Source: Lepas anatifera (Eukaryota > Arthropoda > Thecostraca > Lepadidae). Taken from it: a DNA stretch of 64,000 bases. Positions 23,740-34,754 of this stretch are shown here, in pieces. The translations under genes and the position numbers were made by a program. Location of the stretch: positions 930,001 through 994,000 of the forward strand of contig JAOTON010000200.1 in assembly GCA_034440635.1 (NCBI GenBank), given 5' to 3'. Position 1 is the stretch's first letter; the number at the start of each line of letters is the position of its first letter. The notes under the pieces are model-generated. The model was not told the origin of the DNA, did no database searches, and was given only the letters and a program-made list of their open reading frames with translations.

Positions 23740-25535
23740 CATGCGCACTGGAGGGGAGGGCCTCGGAGGCCCCCCCCACCTGTTTTTTCAAGGTGGCCGG
23801 AGAACTGTTTGTAGCCAAAACACGATACTTTGCCACATTTAACAGTATTCAATAGCGGGTCGATTGGTCAAAATTTTTTGAATATCTGTCGAAAAAATTT
23901 TGACTTATAGGCTTTAACACGCGCACTGGAGGGGGCCTCGAGGCCCCCCACCTGTTTTTCCAAGGTGGCCGGAGAACTGCTTGCAGCGGAAAACGAAACC
24001 TGGCCACATTTACAGAATTTAATAGGCGTCGATTGGTGAAGACTTTTGAAAATCAGCCGAAAAATTTTTGACTTATAGGCTTTCAAAGTCAGACCTGCAT
24101 TTTGAGATCGCCGTAAACGCGCGGTCGGACCAGTTAGCTTGCATTGAAGACCGAGTGGTGACGTCATAACGTCATATAAGCGGGACTATATGTCAAGGTC
24201 ACTTACATGAAAGTCAAGGTCAAGGTCATATCTGCACTTTCAAGGTCACTGACCACTGCGCGTCCGGCCAAATGATGTTACCCCGTCTGACATGTATTAT
24301 GCTATGACGTCATCGGTAGGGTACCCCAATACAAGGTCAAGGTAAGGTCAAGGTCAAGGTCATTGGGAAAGGTCAATCCTCATTTCCCGCCAAACAGTGG
24401 CTACAGTGTTAGTCAAAGTGTAAATAATAAGTAGTAAACCATATGGTGACCTTAAAGGTCAATGACCTTGAATGACCTTGACACAAAAGTTGTGGGGAAG
24501 CCTCTTTGAGACCTCTCCTCTATGAATCTTGTCCGCCTTTAGCTTATTCCCGCCATTTTCCTGCATAATAACAGCATTTATCAATCGATACCAGCATGGC
24601 CAATATTTGACCTTTATGACCTGTTTGACCTTGAAGATATTGACCTAGGTCAATGAAATTTGTCATCATGTAGACCACCATAGCCCCCACCCACCTACCA
24701 AGTGGCGTTTTCTAACCTCTTAGTTTCCGAGATCTTAGGGGGGCCTACCAGGCCCCCTCCAGTGGCTTGTGCCAGACCCCCTCCGTGGGTGTTAAAAGTC
24801 AGACCTGCATTTTGAGATCGCCGTAACCGCGCGGTCGGACCAGTTACCTTGCATTGGATACCGAGTGGTGAAGTCATAACGCCATATAGCCGGGATTATA
24901 TGTCAAGGTCACCTCAAATGAAGGTCAAGGTCAAGGTCAAAGATCACAGGTCAAGGTCATATATGCACTTTCAAGGTCACTGACCACAGTGCTTCCGGTC
25001 AAATGGTGTTACCCGGTCTGACGTATATTATGCTATGACGTCATCGATAAGGTACCCCAATACAAATTTCAAGGTCAAAGGTCAAGGTCAAAGGTCATTG
25101 GGAAAGGTCAATCCTTATTTTCTGCCAAACAGTTTCTATAGTGTTAGTCAAAGTGTACATTATAAGCAGTATACCATATTGTGACCTTAAAGCTCAATGA
25201 CTTTGAATGACCTTGACCCCAAAATTATATGTAAGGCTCTTTGAGACCTACTCTATATGAGCCTGGTCCGTTTTTAGCTTATTCTCGCCATTTTTCCGCA
25301 TAATCACGGCATTTACCAATCGGTCCCCAGCATGGCCAAATTTTGACCATTATGACCTCGTTCGACCTTAAAAATATTGACCTAGGTCAATAAAAATTGG
25401 TCATGATGTAGATCACCATAGCCTTCACCCACCTGCCAAATGACGTTTTTCTACATTTATTAGTTTCTGAGATCTTGGGGGCTACCAGGCCCCCTCCAGT
25501 GCGCGTTAGTGCCGGACCCCTCTCCAGTGCGGGTG
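23740..25535 (+). mobile_element. TTAA-type non-autonomous transposon, family B copy 1 (outer, split)
   Basis: Flanked by TTAA at 23736-23739 and 25536-25539. The termini are inverted: left CATGCGCACTGGAGG, right complement CACCCGCACTGGAGAGG. The element is split at an internal TTAA by a second family B copy (23918-24791); sequence resumes at 24796 exactly where the uninterrupted copy continues. Without the insert it is about 918 bp. No transposase frame is present. The interior carries many AGGTCA half-sites and TGACGTCA at 25036-25043. TTAA targeting suggests piggyBac-type mobilisation (inference). Confidence 0.85.
23918..24791 (+). mobile_element. family B copy 2, inserted inside copy 1
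   Basis: An 874-bp copy bounded by TTAA at 23914-23917 and 24792-24795. The left end is CACGCGCACTGGAGG; the right end (CCGTGGGTG) is slightly decayed. At the matching place copy 2 itself reads ggctttcaaagtc, whereas the outer copy reads ggctTTAA/TTAAaagtc, so a single C-to-A difference made the TTAA target. It holds TCAAGGTCA-type repeats at 24192-24250 and 24332-24377, and TGACGTCA at 24159-24166 and 24305-24312. No coding capacity. Confidence 0.88.
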
Positions 25536-25539
25536 TTAA

Positions 25540-27080
25540 TGTTCAGTGACGCAATGTATTTGACAAATATAAGAAAACGCCGAAAACTTTTGGGGGCACA
25601 TTAATGCACTAAGCGATTAATCGATGTTAGCCTTCCATGTCTCTTTGAATGATTCCGGTGCAGACAATATCGATATATAGCTTGAACAAAAAATGTTTGC
25701 ACCGAAATTGTAACAGCATGTACATACACGCAAACATAGCCAGTCAGATGGCTCAGAAGGGTAGTCCTCGCCAGGGTTAGACGGGGGCTTATTCAAAGGC
25801 AAAATATAGACAGCAGGTCCGGAAATGGTACGAATATCTCTCAAGCATAAACACTTTCTGGCAACCATGAATGTATATAAAACCAAACTTATTAACTAGC
25901 AGTTGTACAATATTATTGATTTTTTATGGTCGAGCACTTGAGTATACTCAGACTTTTTTATTTGCTTTTACTCTCATGCATACATACATCTCATACATCT
26001 TATACATCTCTGATTTGTTGCACAGTACCCCGGTATAATTTACGCCAATAGCATCCTGTGTTTGATATAAGAGTTTATTACCGAGTAGATGCACGAAATC
26101 CGAGAGGACTCACCCTGCATATAGATAATAATATATACGTAAGATACCCTGTCCAACCCGACCCGACTCAATCATTACGCTAATGACAAGCTAATATCAC
26201 AACCAGCAGTGGGCGTACAGAATAAAATTTGCACTCATAAATGGTGCAATCAATTCAATTATGTCTATGCATTAAATATTGTATTAAACTGTAGCCCTAC
26301 ATACAAGGGCTGCGCACATCCCCTAACCTTGCGACACCGTCAGAATAAGAATTTGTACATGTCTTCCAGCACTGGAAAAGTAAAATACTCACGACTGCCA
26401 TGACTTGAGCTTTGAGCAAGAAATTGGACATTATCGGACTGATCATTATTTGATATCATATCACACATTATTGGACTTAATATTCCAGCTGCTATTGTAC
26501 GGCCAATTAATAGGCGCTGGTGTCAACAAACCGATAATTCTGCATCGAAAAATGGTAAAAAGCAGTGCTCTATCGGCTTTCACAGCCTCATAATATTGTC
26601 TTAAAGTTCAGTTGCTAAGACAAGGAAGCTCACTTAGCTAACCATAGATGGTGTTGGTCACCTGAACCGCTCGACTAACAAGGAATACTGATATAAGACC
26701 GCAGAGCAACACTAAAAAGCAATCAGGTTCAGTAGCATGTGTGTTCAAGCCCAAACACATGATTGGTTAAAAAGATTGCTAGGTCAATTTCCTTTGTAAG
26801 TTGAAGCCTCGTATTTTGTGACCTGGTACATGCTTAAGTGAGCGTCAGTGACAGTGTAAGCAGAGCTATATAGTGTGAGCAGAGCTAATTTGAGCAGAGA
26901 TAAGTGAGATGGTGTTTACTTATGAAAGTAATTACCTTTGCATTCAAAACATGTAGCCACAGACACAGCTAATACTACCAGTGGTCTCTCTGGCAATGAT
27001 GATTGAATATGAAAATTTTACGATCCCAATTTATAACAGTGTCAAACCGCCCACAAAAGTAGAAACTGAACTTGCTCTAT
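25540..27080. other. no gene or repeat recognised
   Basis: AT-rich non-coding sequence with open frames under 90 codons and no transposon ends. Confidence 0.45.
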
Positions 27081-28373
27081 TTAACCCTGGCCGGGGGGGG
27101 CATCGATGGCCCTCCTACAGGTCTTTTCCAAATAATATAAAAAACACGACAAGATGCAGCACTGCAACCTAGAAGTCTTCCTCTCACCCCATCATTTTCC
27201 CACCATCCCTGAATTTCTTACCCCAGGCCACACTAGGTCAAGTCACTAGGCGAGGTCAAACAATGTCGCCTCATTTCAATTTTTGAGCTCTACCATAGCT
27301 ACATTTCCCAACCGATTAATTTAAAACTTTCTACAATTGACGACCCTTCCAGGGTAAATAAAATGTATTTCCGGGATTTTTCGATATGGGGACCTGAGAT
27401 CAGGTCACGAGGTGAACTCTCCCTTAGAAAAAGCTTGGGAAAAACTGTTTTATGATCTTAAAGTCACAAAAATGACTGCAAATGCTCAGATTTTTCAGAT
27501 ATACATTCTTGGCCATCTTTTCAGGATTCCAGGGCCGATATGTACCATTTGACTCATCTGAGGTCATCACAGGTCACCAGAGATAAAACAGTATTTTGAC
27601 GATAACTTAACCTAACCCTGCCAGAGCACTGAACTAAACGCCATCATGCATGCCTCGTCACTGGCTTTCATTTTATATACGGCAATGCCATTCTTTTACC
27701 TTCCATGACCTCAGGTCATGTTAGGTCAAGAGGTGCCCTATGGAGTTCCAACTACTGGTTGGAGGTCATTCTGTTCCACATAGCGGAGAAAGCTCTGACA
27801 TTTTTCTATCAAATATACTTTAACAGATTTCCATAGCTCTAATCGCATGAGAGCTACGCCCACGTTTCTTAAGTATTGCATATTTTTGTGGAAATAACCT
27901 ATTGTGACCCAAATTGACCTCTGCAGGTCAAACAACTGACCTGAGCGCTTAAACATGCAAATAAAAATCATACTGGATTCACACGAGCTTTCAAATGCAT
28001 TGTGTATGTTTGCACTAACCTCCATATTCTCGGAGTTAAAGAGGGTATCGATGGCCCCGGTGCACAGTGTTCTAATGGAGCCGAAAATGGGGACATAATT
28101 CAATAGCTCAAAAATATGAATCCCAGACCAATAATTGTGGTATCAATCGAAAGCTCTTTTCCCACAGATTATTTGGACAACATATTAATGCCAAGACCTG
28201 ACCACAGCGGGCATGACTGTCAGGTATTTGACCCTAGGTCAGCAACAAAAATAACTATATTTATATATGATAATAAGTGGATTTTGCTTGGATGCTCTAG
28301 CTAATTTCCAGTCACTTTAAATGTTTACGCGCGATATGCTTGACATTGAAGACGTGATTTAACCCTCGCTTAA

Positions 28374-28838
28374 CACACGCAGTGGAGGTAAGCCTAAAGT
28401 GCCCCCACCTACTTTCCCAAGTCGCCAGATAACTGTTGGCCGCCGGTAAACCCTACTGGGCCACATTTGAGAGTATTTATGAGCACGTCAATTGCCTGAG
28501 AGATTTTGAAAATCGGTCAATAATATTTTTACTTATATGCCTTTACAGTCAGACCTATATTTTGAGACCGTCGCACTCGGGCGGTCGCACCAGTTCGCCA
28601 GCACTGTGGATAGAGTGATGACGTCATAAGGCCATATAATTAGGTCAGATGTCAATATAAAACCACATAAAAGTCAAGGTCAAGGTCAAAGGTCTCATGT
28701 TAAGGTCATTGACCGCAGTATTCCGGTTAGGCATTACTAAGTATGACGTATGTTACGACTTTATAGTTAAGGCTACTCAGGGTCAAGATCACAGGTCAAT
28801 GTCAAAGTTTTTCAAGGTCAAACCCTCATTTCCCGCCC
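28374..28838 (+). mobile_element. family B copy 3, truncated on the right
   Basis: Starts after TTAA (28370-28373) with CACACGCAGTGGAGG. It follows family B through the TGACGTCA at 28619-28626 and the TCAAGGTCA repeats (about 28675-28690), then stops in the 'caaaccctcatttcccgcc' segment, where a fold-back begins. The right ~270 bases and terminal repeat are missing. It lies inside the CACAGTG-ended element. Confidence 0.8.
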
Positions 28839-28858
28839 AAAGGCGGGAAATGAGGGTT
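28821..28858. repeat. perfect 17-bp hairpin at the broken end of family B copy 3
   Basis: Arms 28821-28837 and 28842-28858 are exact complements (AACCCTCATTTCCCGCC) with a 4-base loop. The left arm is normal family B sequence; the right arm replaces what the family should have next. This fits a fold-back or template switch at the truncation point. Confidence 0.9.
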
Positions 28859-30306
28859 CCGGTTATATTGTATATAACCACCCCCTCCCCTTGGGTGCGC
28901 TACTGCATGTAACCTTGAATACGAAATTGATCACATTCAGCGGTGATATGTTTGTTCATACATCAGCACAATGGTATCAGATTCCTGCCGAATAAATACG
29001 AAACCTTGGCTTGGTCCATGAACGGACTGAATTTTTAACAGCATTGGCGTTGCGTCGATCGCACATAACTATTTTTCCAATGAACCTGCCTCACGTTTTA
29101 TGCCACTCTGTGTGTATTTACTTGGTAAAGATCAGTGAGCTGTTCGTTTTCTTTTTCAATGAAATTCTCAAGTCCAAATGCCGTATCACCTATTAGCAGG
29201 TTTACCCGCGTTTCTACACTGATTCACACCTCCATGTTTACAGAATCCAGTTCGGAACTCAACTGACGATAAAAAGAACATGCAACAAGTGCGTGTGCGT
29301 GCTGTGAGACGTGAAACTCTATTCCCTGATGGTATTTGAAGTGAACTTTGCAAACGAGGAAGGGTTAATTTGTGTATCTCGGTTCTCACCCCATCGTGAG
29401 GTCGGACAATGGCCTGTGCATATACTAGCTGTGATTCTACGAATGGTTAATGGGCATGCTAATGTACTGAGACATTAATTGAAAGCTCTGTTTTCCCAAA
29501 CTGTAACCATCGCCCTTTTCACAATTATTGAATGAAGACGTCAACGACAGTAGGTTGAAAAATACAGCCGACAAGCAATATCAACAACAAATGCTCATTC
29601 AGACCATTGTAACCAATGCACTGCACTTTCGCCGTGTCCCGGCCCACCTTCCTCCGAGCCTCCATGCATATCTCACCAACGGCCGCCGCCCCCGACCGGC
29701 AGCGCGCGACATGCCCTTGTATGATATGTCGCCACCACCACTGCCGCAGCGTGACGCAGCTGAAACTTGCAGGGCAGGTAGACAAAACATCTTGGCATAG
29801 TTTAAAAGTGGTCTCAGGGTGGGGCAGGTGACGTAATTTTTTGTATGCTTACTGACATTTGACATAGTCTCAAAATGTATTTGAAATGTATATGGTACAT
29901 ATTTTGCTCTCCAAATTTAATTGTATCCATTACTGGAGAAAAATGGCTGCAAAATCGCATTCTTCATGCCTTAAGCTTTCTAATGAACCCTGGTTTGTCT
30001 TATCTTTTACGTTTTCTTAGCCTACAAAAAAAGTACCGAAAGTGAGCATTGCTCTTGGCCTTTGTCGTATGCGTGGCGAGAAATTCAAAGGCAACAGTTT
30101 GATGCCCTGTCGCGTTGACTTCAAAGGCCTCACATTTTCTTGTTTGACATTTTCTGACACTCTGATCATTTTGTTACTAGCTGCAATTATCAAAATCAGT
30201 TTTAAAAATAGTCAGAAATTCGAATAATGTCCCCATTTTGGCCTCCCTTAGAACACTGTGCGGTGGCGCGAATGTGGCGCCGGAACTCCAATAGGGCGTG
30301 GGTTGA

Positions 30307-30642
30307 TATTTGCCTGAGGTACGTAGATACCCCGTTCTCTCCTACGTTTCATCATGGTTTTCTCTATTGAGACCGATGTTTGGTAGTATGCCGTGCTGGC
30401 TTCGCCACTCGCGCTTGCGTGGGGCGTGTCGGTACTGGCGTTACACTCTATTGACAGCAGCGACTGCTTACGTCCATGGATAGTATACAGACAGTTCATC
30501 CATATCACAACTCAGATACAACGGTTTAGAATATTTATCAAAACAACACTGCGGCTATGAAGACGCTTCGTTAAGTACAAATCTTCGTTCGTACACCACT
30601 GTATTTGGAACCAGCTAACCCCGAGCAAGTCAAAGCTTATGT
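30307..30642. other. no gene recognised
   Basis: Short spacer between the family A right end and the next MITE; nothing recognised. Confidence 0.4.
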
Positions 30643-30650
30643 ACTCTACG

Positions 30651-30937
30651 CAGGGGCGTAGCCAGGATTTCGCTCAGGGGGGGTGGGGGCAGCGCCCCGA
30701 AAAGGGCCCTTGCGACATCGCCAAATGGGCCCTGACGGGTAAAAAGGGCCCTGCTTGTTACAGAAGAGAGTGCTGAAGAGGGCTTAAGAGGGTCCTGTCT
30801 GTTATAAAATGTCAAATTTGGCCACAGAGCATAGTGCGGGCGAGCCGCGCTTCGCGCGGCTCGTGTCCTCCCGGGGGCCCTTCGGGCCCTCAGGGGGGGG
30901 CGGCTGTCCCTGCCGCCCCCCCTTGGCTACGCCCCTG
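30651..30937. mobile_element. hAT-like MITE, 287 bp, CAGGGGCGTAGCC ends
   Basis: Left end CAGGGGCGTAGCCAGG; right end GGCTACGCCCCTG, an inverted pair. Flanks are ACTCTACG (30643-30650) and ACTCTATG (30938-30945), 7 of 8. The interior repeats GGGCCCT-type words and contains a strong hairpin (GAGCCGCG / CGCGGCTC near 30842-30863). Not coding. Confidence 0.85.
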
Positions 30938-30945
30938 ACTCTATG

Positions 30946-31560
30946 TACTCTACGTACTACTGTTGTTGCAGTGCGCATCTCAGTCATCACTCGGTCAGCA
31001 TATATTATCCCGCTAAAATGTCAATAATTGATATTAAGGGCACGGGTTCTGATGGGGCATTAACAGGCAGTATGATGACGGTAATAATAATTGTTGGGGT
31101 CTAACGACGCATCAAGTTGAAATGTTTTACGGCATCGCCGTGATAGCATTTTGGCTCAGGTTTAAACAGGGTCATTTCAGCTTCAAAGCTAGACATCGGC
31201 TTGGTTAATGGTGGAGAGAATAAGAGAGTTTTAAGCCAAACTTATAAACTACCGAAAGCCAACAAAGTGTTGTTTTCCGCCATCTGATGCAGAATCATTA
31301 GCTTGTTGACACCAGCACCCATCATTTTGCCGCATATCCCAGCTGGAATATGAAGTCCAAAAATGTACGATATTGGACGAAGCGGAAACTTTCAGCGGGC
31401 GGGCGTAGCAAAATATGTCGGATCTTTGCATGCGTAATCAACGCCTAAAATGCGTGAAGACAAAAAGTCCTGGAGACATTTTGCAAAACCACACCAAATA
31501 AATAGTACATAACTCCATTCGCTTATCAGCCCTGATCAGCCCAGTAGAAAATCCCAGCAT
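30946..31560. other. no gene recognised
   Basis: Non-coding; no repeats or RNA genes seen. Confidence 0.4.
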
Positions 31561-31567
31561 TTGTTCG

Positions 31568-31587
31568 CCTGTTACCTAGGTAACAGG
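31568..31587. promoter_or_regulatory. 20-bp perfect palindrome matching an RFX X-box
   Basis: CCTGTTACCTAGGTAACAGG is a perfect palindrome whose core GTTACC-TA-GGTAAC fits the X-box bound by RFX factors (GTTRCC, 1-3 bases, GGYAAC). No nearby gene can be named, so a promoter role is inference. Confidence 0.45.
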
Positions 31588-33601
31588 ACAGCTGTCTAAT
31601 CCAGTTATTCAGCAATGGCCTTCCTTTTCTTCAGCGAACCTCAAATCCCAGCTCTGGTCAGGGGCTCAGCGGACTGTATTCACTGGGCGGCACTTCCGTG
31701 TCTTTCAGGTCTCTTCGGCTGCATAGCCTGTAAGTCTGGGGATGCCCAAGGAGCGCCCCTGGGTCTAGAGTATAATATAGCATACGCCAGACACCAAACC
31801 CGATAGCATTCACTTCAAACCATGAAAATAAAACCATCTTCTCAGTTAAAGTTTTGAACAATCAAACATCCAGGTATGCAATAAACTTACCCCACTCGGC
31901 AGAATGTTCGTGTTGGAGCGCTTACGGTTTATGTATTGGAATTTATCACCCCACAACTCCGATGGGTATGGTTAAAAAAGATTATTGTTAGTCGCTGGAG
32001 CTTTCAGGTTTGTAGTTGGATAGGCCAGGGCCAGATGACTGGAGCGTCCCACGAAAAGCTCTACAGCAGTGCTCAGACAGATGACTGGAGTGTCCCCGAT
32101 AAGCTCTACACCAGTTCTCTGAGTGGACCAATTAGGCCAATCGGGAACGGACAACACGCACGACTGCGATTTAACGTCGCCAATCGCGGCGGAAAGAAAG
32201 GAAATGAGACGTGCCCTGCGCGAGACTGGGTCCTCAATAATGACTTCTTAAAACAAATACTGCAGTCGCGTTTTGAGGTCGGTCAACCGCAGGGTATTCA
32301 CTTGAGTATCTCTAGGGATTATGGGACAAAGAAAAGTATATTTGTGGCTCTAAAACACTTAAAATAAATTGTGAAGTTCAATGAAAATCTAACTGAAAAA
32401 CAGGGCGAGGAAAACGCTTATGGTCCTGCGGATGTCTCCATTCAAGCTTTGAACGAACGCTCTTGCACTCCCGATCGGGACCCCTCGCATTTTGGTTAAC
32501 AATGACACAACGTGGAATATGCCGCTAAAATTTTCCGCAACACAAATGTAAAATAAGATGGAGCTTTGTTTGTGCTCATTATAAACGGGCAATCAGGCAG
32601 CTGATCCATTTTCTGTGCCGCCAAGTTCAAGCGGGTGTTAAATATCATGCGATAATCTTACCTACCGTGGGAGGATCTAAGAGGTATGGCGGTGCCGGTA
32701 GTGGGCGCCTCTTCCTTGTGATTAAAATGAACGACACTGCGTTAATCCCAGTTCTGGATATCGCTAACGATAGCTCGTTGGTGAGCGTTGGGCTCCGGCC
32801 CGCTGCTGAAGCATGCGTGGCAGTGCTGTCCGGCTTGGGACGGTTCCCCTGAGACGCTCCGGCGCTATGTTGCCCGACGTGGTCGGCTGGCATCGACTGG
32901 TGGGGGTGACCTGGCGGGGTGGCCGTCCTGTGCTTTGTGGGACGTTAAACTTTGGCTTCTAATTATCCTCCATTGTGGGGTTACTCGTTCGGGTGGTGGG
33001 ATGGGTCTCCGTGCGTCCCTTGGGACTTGTGGACTGATCCGGCGACTGGGGTTGGAAATTTATATAAAAATAAGTGTCCCCGACCGAAAGCGCAATGCAC
33101 ACTTTTGTAGAGCAGCTCTCACTAGTGACAAAGTGACTAAAATAAGAAACGGAACCATCCATGAGAGAGCTCCGCGTTTAGAGGGTACTTTTTTATCCAA
33201 CCATGACATATTTCTAGAGAAAAAGTATTTCACAAGAATATGAAATCCGCATTAAGCAAAATTTGGAGCCAGTGAACAATGATAATCCTATTGGGCCCCG
33301 AAACCCCTTTAATTCTTTAATTCTAATGGCAAAGGTTCCGTCGTCAGAGAAGTTTGTGACCAACCCATGGAACATCCCAAATTAAGTGTACTGATGAGTT
33401 TCGTTGGGCAAATAACCTAGCACAAAGCAAGATTAGTTCTAGGAAGCCAAAATCGAGGAATGATAATTGCTTAGATTTGAAAGGCAATTGGTATGATACA
33501 CATTTTCTTTTTAGATCAGATATAAGTTTCCACATGGTTCAATACAGTGCATTGGACATTTCATAAAACAAATCATCAATGAGAGTGTCTTTGCCCTTAA
33601 C
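31588..33601. other. no gene recognised; open frames of 143 and 151 codons
   Basis: Frames at 31936-32367 and 32788-33243 are among the longest in the window but translate into nothing I recognise and lack clear splice sites. CAGGGGCTCAGCGG at about 31660 and GCGCCCCTG near 31768 look like MITE ends but lack a target duplication. Confidence 0.35.
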
Positions 33602-33735
33602 TTAACCTTCCAACCTATACGAGCTCAGCTCTCGTGGTCCTTTGGCTCTGATGTACTTCACTTGTTGCCTCGCTTCGTCGGGCATAGCGTAGACCATATC
33701 GGCGCATTTGTTAAGTGGGATGACATTCCTATTTC
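33602..33735 (-). CDS. candidate terminal coding exon, product unknown
   Basis: On the minus strand a pyrimidine-leaning TTTGTGTTTGCAG acceptor at 33736-33748 precedes about 44 codons ending in TAA at 33602-33604. The translation includes NKCADMVYAMPDEARQQV and KYIRAKGPREL, mixed charged and hydrophobic residues with GC-biased third positions that look coding, unlike other frames here. The frame stays open upstream to about 33853, so a different acceptor (TTTGTATATGCAG) is possible. I do not recognise the family, and no upstream exon was identified. It could be the last exon of a host gene or a relic of one. Confidence 0.4.
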
Positions 33736-33853
33736 CTGCAAACACAAACTTCCAACTAGGGTACATCGGGAACTGGGTAGTGAATATGTACCGGACTGCA
33801 TATACAAACCAGTCCGATCCATGGATGGCATTGAATTTAATCATCCAAAACAC

Positions 33854-34750
33854 CAGCGTAATTTTGTGTCGGTGTCTGCTTTGCGCCTTTTATGATTTCA
33901 GTGCATATTTTTATTAATCCGTATTTGACAGGGATTGATATGATAGGATTTTCTACATGCTCCCAGAACTCGCCTTTTATGCCTTCTAATGAAGTCATGG
34001 ACGAATATGAAATAATTTGTGACCTTAGCATGACTGCATAAGCTTAGATGTTTCAGCATGACAATAGAAAGATTAGCGAAGATCCTCTTTAAATCAGACC
34101 GTACTTCAGGGGTCCAAAATAGGATTAGTTTCTTTTTTGGGTTTTTAGGCTATTAAGCAGATCGGACGTGGATCAGTGAATAGCATTCTCTGACTCAGCG
34201 GAATGAAACAGTCCAGCTCATATGTTCCGTTGTTTTGACTGGTTCTTGTAGATCAGCTCTTGTTTGGTGTTGTTTCCTATGCAATGGGGACGTTAATACG
34301 AAATTCAAAACGCTCAACTATTGAATGAAAATGTATAAACAGTTTCAAGCCTGGAAAAAGAAAGAAGCTGACATAAATGAAGTAAAAAGTGGCCAAGATA
34401 ATTACCCCAAAATAGCACCGATCGAAAACAAGTTCTTTCTAATACTGACAATCATCAATTGAGAGCAGCTATAAGCATACACATACTGCCACCCCACTAA
34501 TATGAAAGATCGAGGATATCTGCTGTGGGCTTCCCATGCATCTCTGCTTGAATTTGGAATGTTCAAGAAGTTGTCTTACTGGTAGGTATGTACATGCATT
34601 TTTAATTTTATATGACATCTAGGTATTTCCCATGCAAGCCAAGGATAAAATTATAGGTTAGGCACAAAGAATAGCACTACTTATAACTTGGCAAAAACAA
34701 TTGTTCATATCTTAATCCTCTTCAAGCACTTCATTTGGCATGTACTTGAA
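33854..34750. other. no gene or repeat recognised
   Basis: AT-rich non-coding DNA. If the exon at 33.6 kb is real, this would be intron; no upstream exon was found. Confidence 0.4.
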
Positions 34751-34754
34751 GTTT

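Larger units (their letters stand above)
28063..30260. mobile_element. Transib/RAG-type non-autonomous element with CACAGTG termini and 5-bp target duplication
   Basis: A 2198-bp insertion inside family A copy 1. The terminal inverted repeats span 28063-28101 and 30222-30260 and match at 35 of 39 positions; both begin CACAGTGTTCTAA and share AAAATGGGGACAT. CGGTG flanks it at 28058-28062 and 30261-30265, and the family A consensus has that word once. CACAGTG fits the Transib terminus (CACWRTG) and equals the consensus V(D)J recombination heptamer; Transib and RAG transposons make 5-bp, GC-rich duplications. I recognise no RAG1-like or transposase protein inside, so it is non-autonomous or eroded. 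A family B copy sits within it. Confidence 0.75.
27085..30302 (+). mobile_element. family A copy 1 (oldest, split by a 2.2-kb insertion)
   Basis: Starts after TTAA (27081-27084) with CCCTGGCC and the subterminal GCATCGATGGCC palindrome. It follows the other family A copies to CCCCGGTG at 28062. The missing last ~40 bases (CGGTGG...GGCGCCGG...GCGTGGG) resume at 30261 and end at TTGA (30303-30306), a mutated TTAA. The interruption is the CACAGTG-ended element. This copy is clearly more diverged from copies 3 and 4 than those are from each other. It is rich in AGGTCA/TGACCT motifs and has no transposase frame. Confidence 0.85.

Noticed and set aside
27738..28103. 121-codon minus-strand frame
   Set aside because: Spans the junction of two transposons, so it cannot be an original gene.
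28063..30260. RAG1- or Transib-like protein inside the CACAGTG-ended element
   Set aside because: Short frames only, none showing recognisable zinc-finger or catalytic-core features.
31660..31770. CAGGGGCTC...GCGCCCCTG pair as a 110-bp MITE
   Set aside because: No flanking duplication and poor similarity between the ends.
31936..33243. 143- and 151-codon frames as genes
   Set aside because: No recognisable domain, no splice context, no codon signature.
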